DNA from: Elusimicrobiota bacterium
GTDB taxonomy: Bacteria; Elusimicrobiota; Elusimicrobia; Elusimicrobiales; Elusimicrobiaceae
Assembly (NCBI GenBank): GCA_031259485.1
Contig: JAIRLH010000053.1
Location: forward strand, 1 to 20,771
Reading direction: 5' to 3'
Length of the DNA stretch: 20,771 nucleotides
Shown: positions 19,935 to 20,771 of the stretch, one piece after another
How the letters are laid out: each line of letters starts with the position of its first letter
Numbering within the stretch: position 1 is the first letter of the stretch
Program-made: the position numbers and the translations under genes
The notes under the pieces: model-generated
What the model saw: the letters and a program-made list of their open reading frames with translations, nothing else
The model's database searches: none
What the model was told of the DNA's origin: nothing

Positions 19935-20771
19935 ATGGAAGAGAAAGATTTTTCTTTTAAAAGCGGTTTTGTCGTAATGGCCGGCCTTGCCAATGCCGGC
20001 AAATCCACGCTGCTTAATAAATTCGCGGGGACGGATCTTTCGCCCGTTTCGCATAAACCTCAGACGACCAGGCAAAATATCCTTGCCGTCTGCGAAGCCG
20101 AACATTACCAGATAGTTTTTGTTGACACCCCCGGCTTTCTGCACGCGGAATATAAACTGCAGCGCATAATGCTGAACTCCCTCAGTAAGGCGGTCGGCGA
20201 GGACGCCGACGTCGTAATTTTCGTTTACGACGCTTCCGCCGGCCTGCCCAAGCACCTGCCGCTGGTTAAAAAACTCAAAGAACTTCGCTGCCCCCTGCTG
20301 CTGGCGATAAATAAAACGGACCTTGTAAACGGCGGAGACGAGCCGGCCAGAATCCAAAAAGTTCTGACGGAAGAATTGCCGCTAAAGGAAGTCTTTTTCG
20401 TCAACGCCAAAACCGGCGAAGGCGTCAAAGAGCTGGAGGCGGCCGCGGTTGATTATATCCCTTTCGGTCCGCCGTATTTCCCCAAAGGCCAGCTCACGGA
20501 CCGCTGGGAAAGATTTTATATAGCCGAATTTATAAGGGAGCAGATTTTCCTTTTGTACAATCAGGAAATCCCTTACTGCTCCTGCGTTGAAGTGGAAACT
20601 TTTACCGAAAATCTGGGCGATAAAAATTTCATACGCGCGGTTATTTACGTTGAACGCGAAGGGCAGAAGCCTATAATCATCGGCCGCGGCGGCGCGGCGA
20701 TAGCCAGACTGCGCCGCGAGGCGCAGGCGAGGATAGAGGGCTTTCTGCGGCAAAAATACCGGCTGGAGCTG
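19935..20771 (+). CDS. era: GTPase Era (3' end outside window)
   Basis: Era is an essential GTPase that binds the 3' end of 16S rRNA in 30S subunit maturation. 279 codons are present and the frame is open at the window edge; only the last few residues are likely missing. G1 is G-L-A-N-A-G-K-S-T (17-25), with Ala replacing the usual Pro. G2 lies in K-P-Q-T-T-R-Q-N (41-48), G3 is D-T-P-G (64-67), G4 is N-K-T-D (126-129) and G5 is N-A-K-T-G instead of S-A-x-x-G. The C-terminal KH domain shows I-I-I-G-R-G-G-A-A-I-A-R-L-R-R-E-A-Q-A-R. The start is supported by the F-K-S-G-F-V opening shared with other Era proteins; the ribosome site is weak. Confidence 0.96.
   Translation, partial: MEEKDFSFKSGFVVMAGLANAGKSTLLNKFAGTDLSPVSHKPQTTRQNILAVCEAEHYQIVFVDTPGFLHAEYKLQRIMLNSLSKAVGEDADVVIFVYDASAGLPKHLPLVKKLKELRCPLLLAINKTDLVNGGDEPARIQKVLTEELPLKEVFFVNAKTGEGVKELEAAAVDYIPFGPPYFPKGQLTDRWERFYIAEFIREQIFLLYNQEIPYCSCVEVETFTENLGDKNFIRAVIYVEREGQKPIIIGRGGAAIARLRREAQARIEGFLRQKYRLEL

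Noticed and set aside
1..20771. CRISPR array, prophage or defence system
   Set aside because: No regularly spaced direct repeats and no phage, nuclease-defence or integrase-like genes were seen on either strand.
19935..20771. Era G1 (Pro to Ala) and G5 (Ser to Asn) changes as loss of function
   Set aside because: The nucleotide-binding Lys, Ser, Asp, Asn-Lys-x-Asp and the KH domain are intact, so these look like tolerated substitutions.

Overview
The window looks like chromosomal DNA from a Gram-negative-type bacterium, most likely a member of the Elusimicrobiota. That assignment is inferred from protein style only: a short prepilin with a GFTLIELLVVVLIIG-type N-terminus and a Cys-Tyr-Ala-Leu end, a secreted protein with a VTYFPVP motif, an LA_2272-like surface-repeat protein, many signal peptides, tight gene packing and dispersed CGTCATTGCGAG repeats. 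No rRNA, tRNA, CRISPR array or intact insertion sequence was seen.

Left part (1-8160), mostly minus strand. The 3' end of a SpoIID/LytB-domain gene (+) is followed by a secreted protein of unknown function and a membrane-anchored ankyrin protein. Next comes a housekeeping operon read right to left: yceD(DUF177)-rpmF-plsX-fabG-acpP-rnc. It joins ribosomal protein L32, phospholipid and fatty-acid synthesis, and RNase III, but has no fabH or fabD between plsX and fabG. Upstream lie a secreted subtilisin-type protease and nadE, coupled by an ATGA overlap.

Middle part (8168-14183), mostly plus strand. A secreted LA_2272-type repeat protein with a clear terminator is followed by an overlapping cluster DUF1189-queD-queE-folE. 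After a convergent type IV prepilin gene comes folP-PTPS homologue-folK. FolE makes dihydroneopterin triphosphate. QueD and QueE take it toward 7-deazaguanine (queuosine). The second PTPS-family protein has Glu in an E-x-x-H-S-H motif and no active-site Cys, so it is predicted to be a PTPS-III that replaces FolB and feeds FolK and FolP in folate synthesis. A small secreted His/Cys-rich, probably metal-binding protein closes the block.

Right part (14402-20771). A cold-shock protein gene has mirror-image inverted repeats in both UTRs and a terminator. It is followed by a MATE transporter, a divergent BioY-family transporter with unusual substitutions, an unclassified three-to-four-helix membrane protein, a PBP4-type D,D-peptidase (dacB) and the start of era, cut by the window end.

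The intergenic spaces are rich in structure: at least four CGTCATTGCGAG-type repeat copies, a 150-bp nested inverted-repeat element at 2351-2500, a related-looking one at 6003-6075, and a possible RNA switch upstream of folP. The most interesting items are the predicted PTPS-III folate bypass, the folP leader structure, the BioY variant, the His/Cys-rich secreted protein and the repeat elements.
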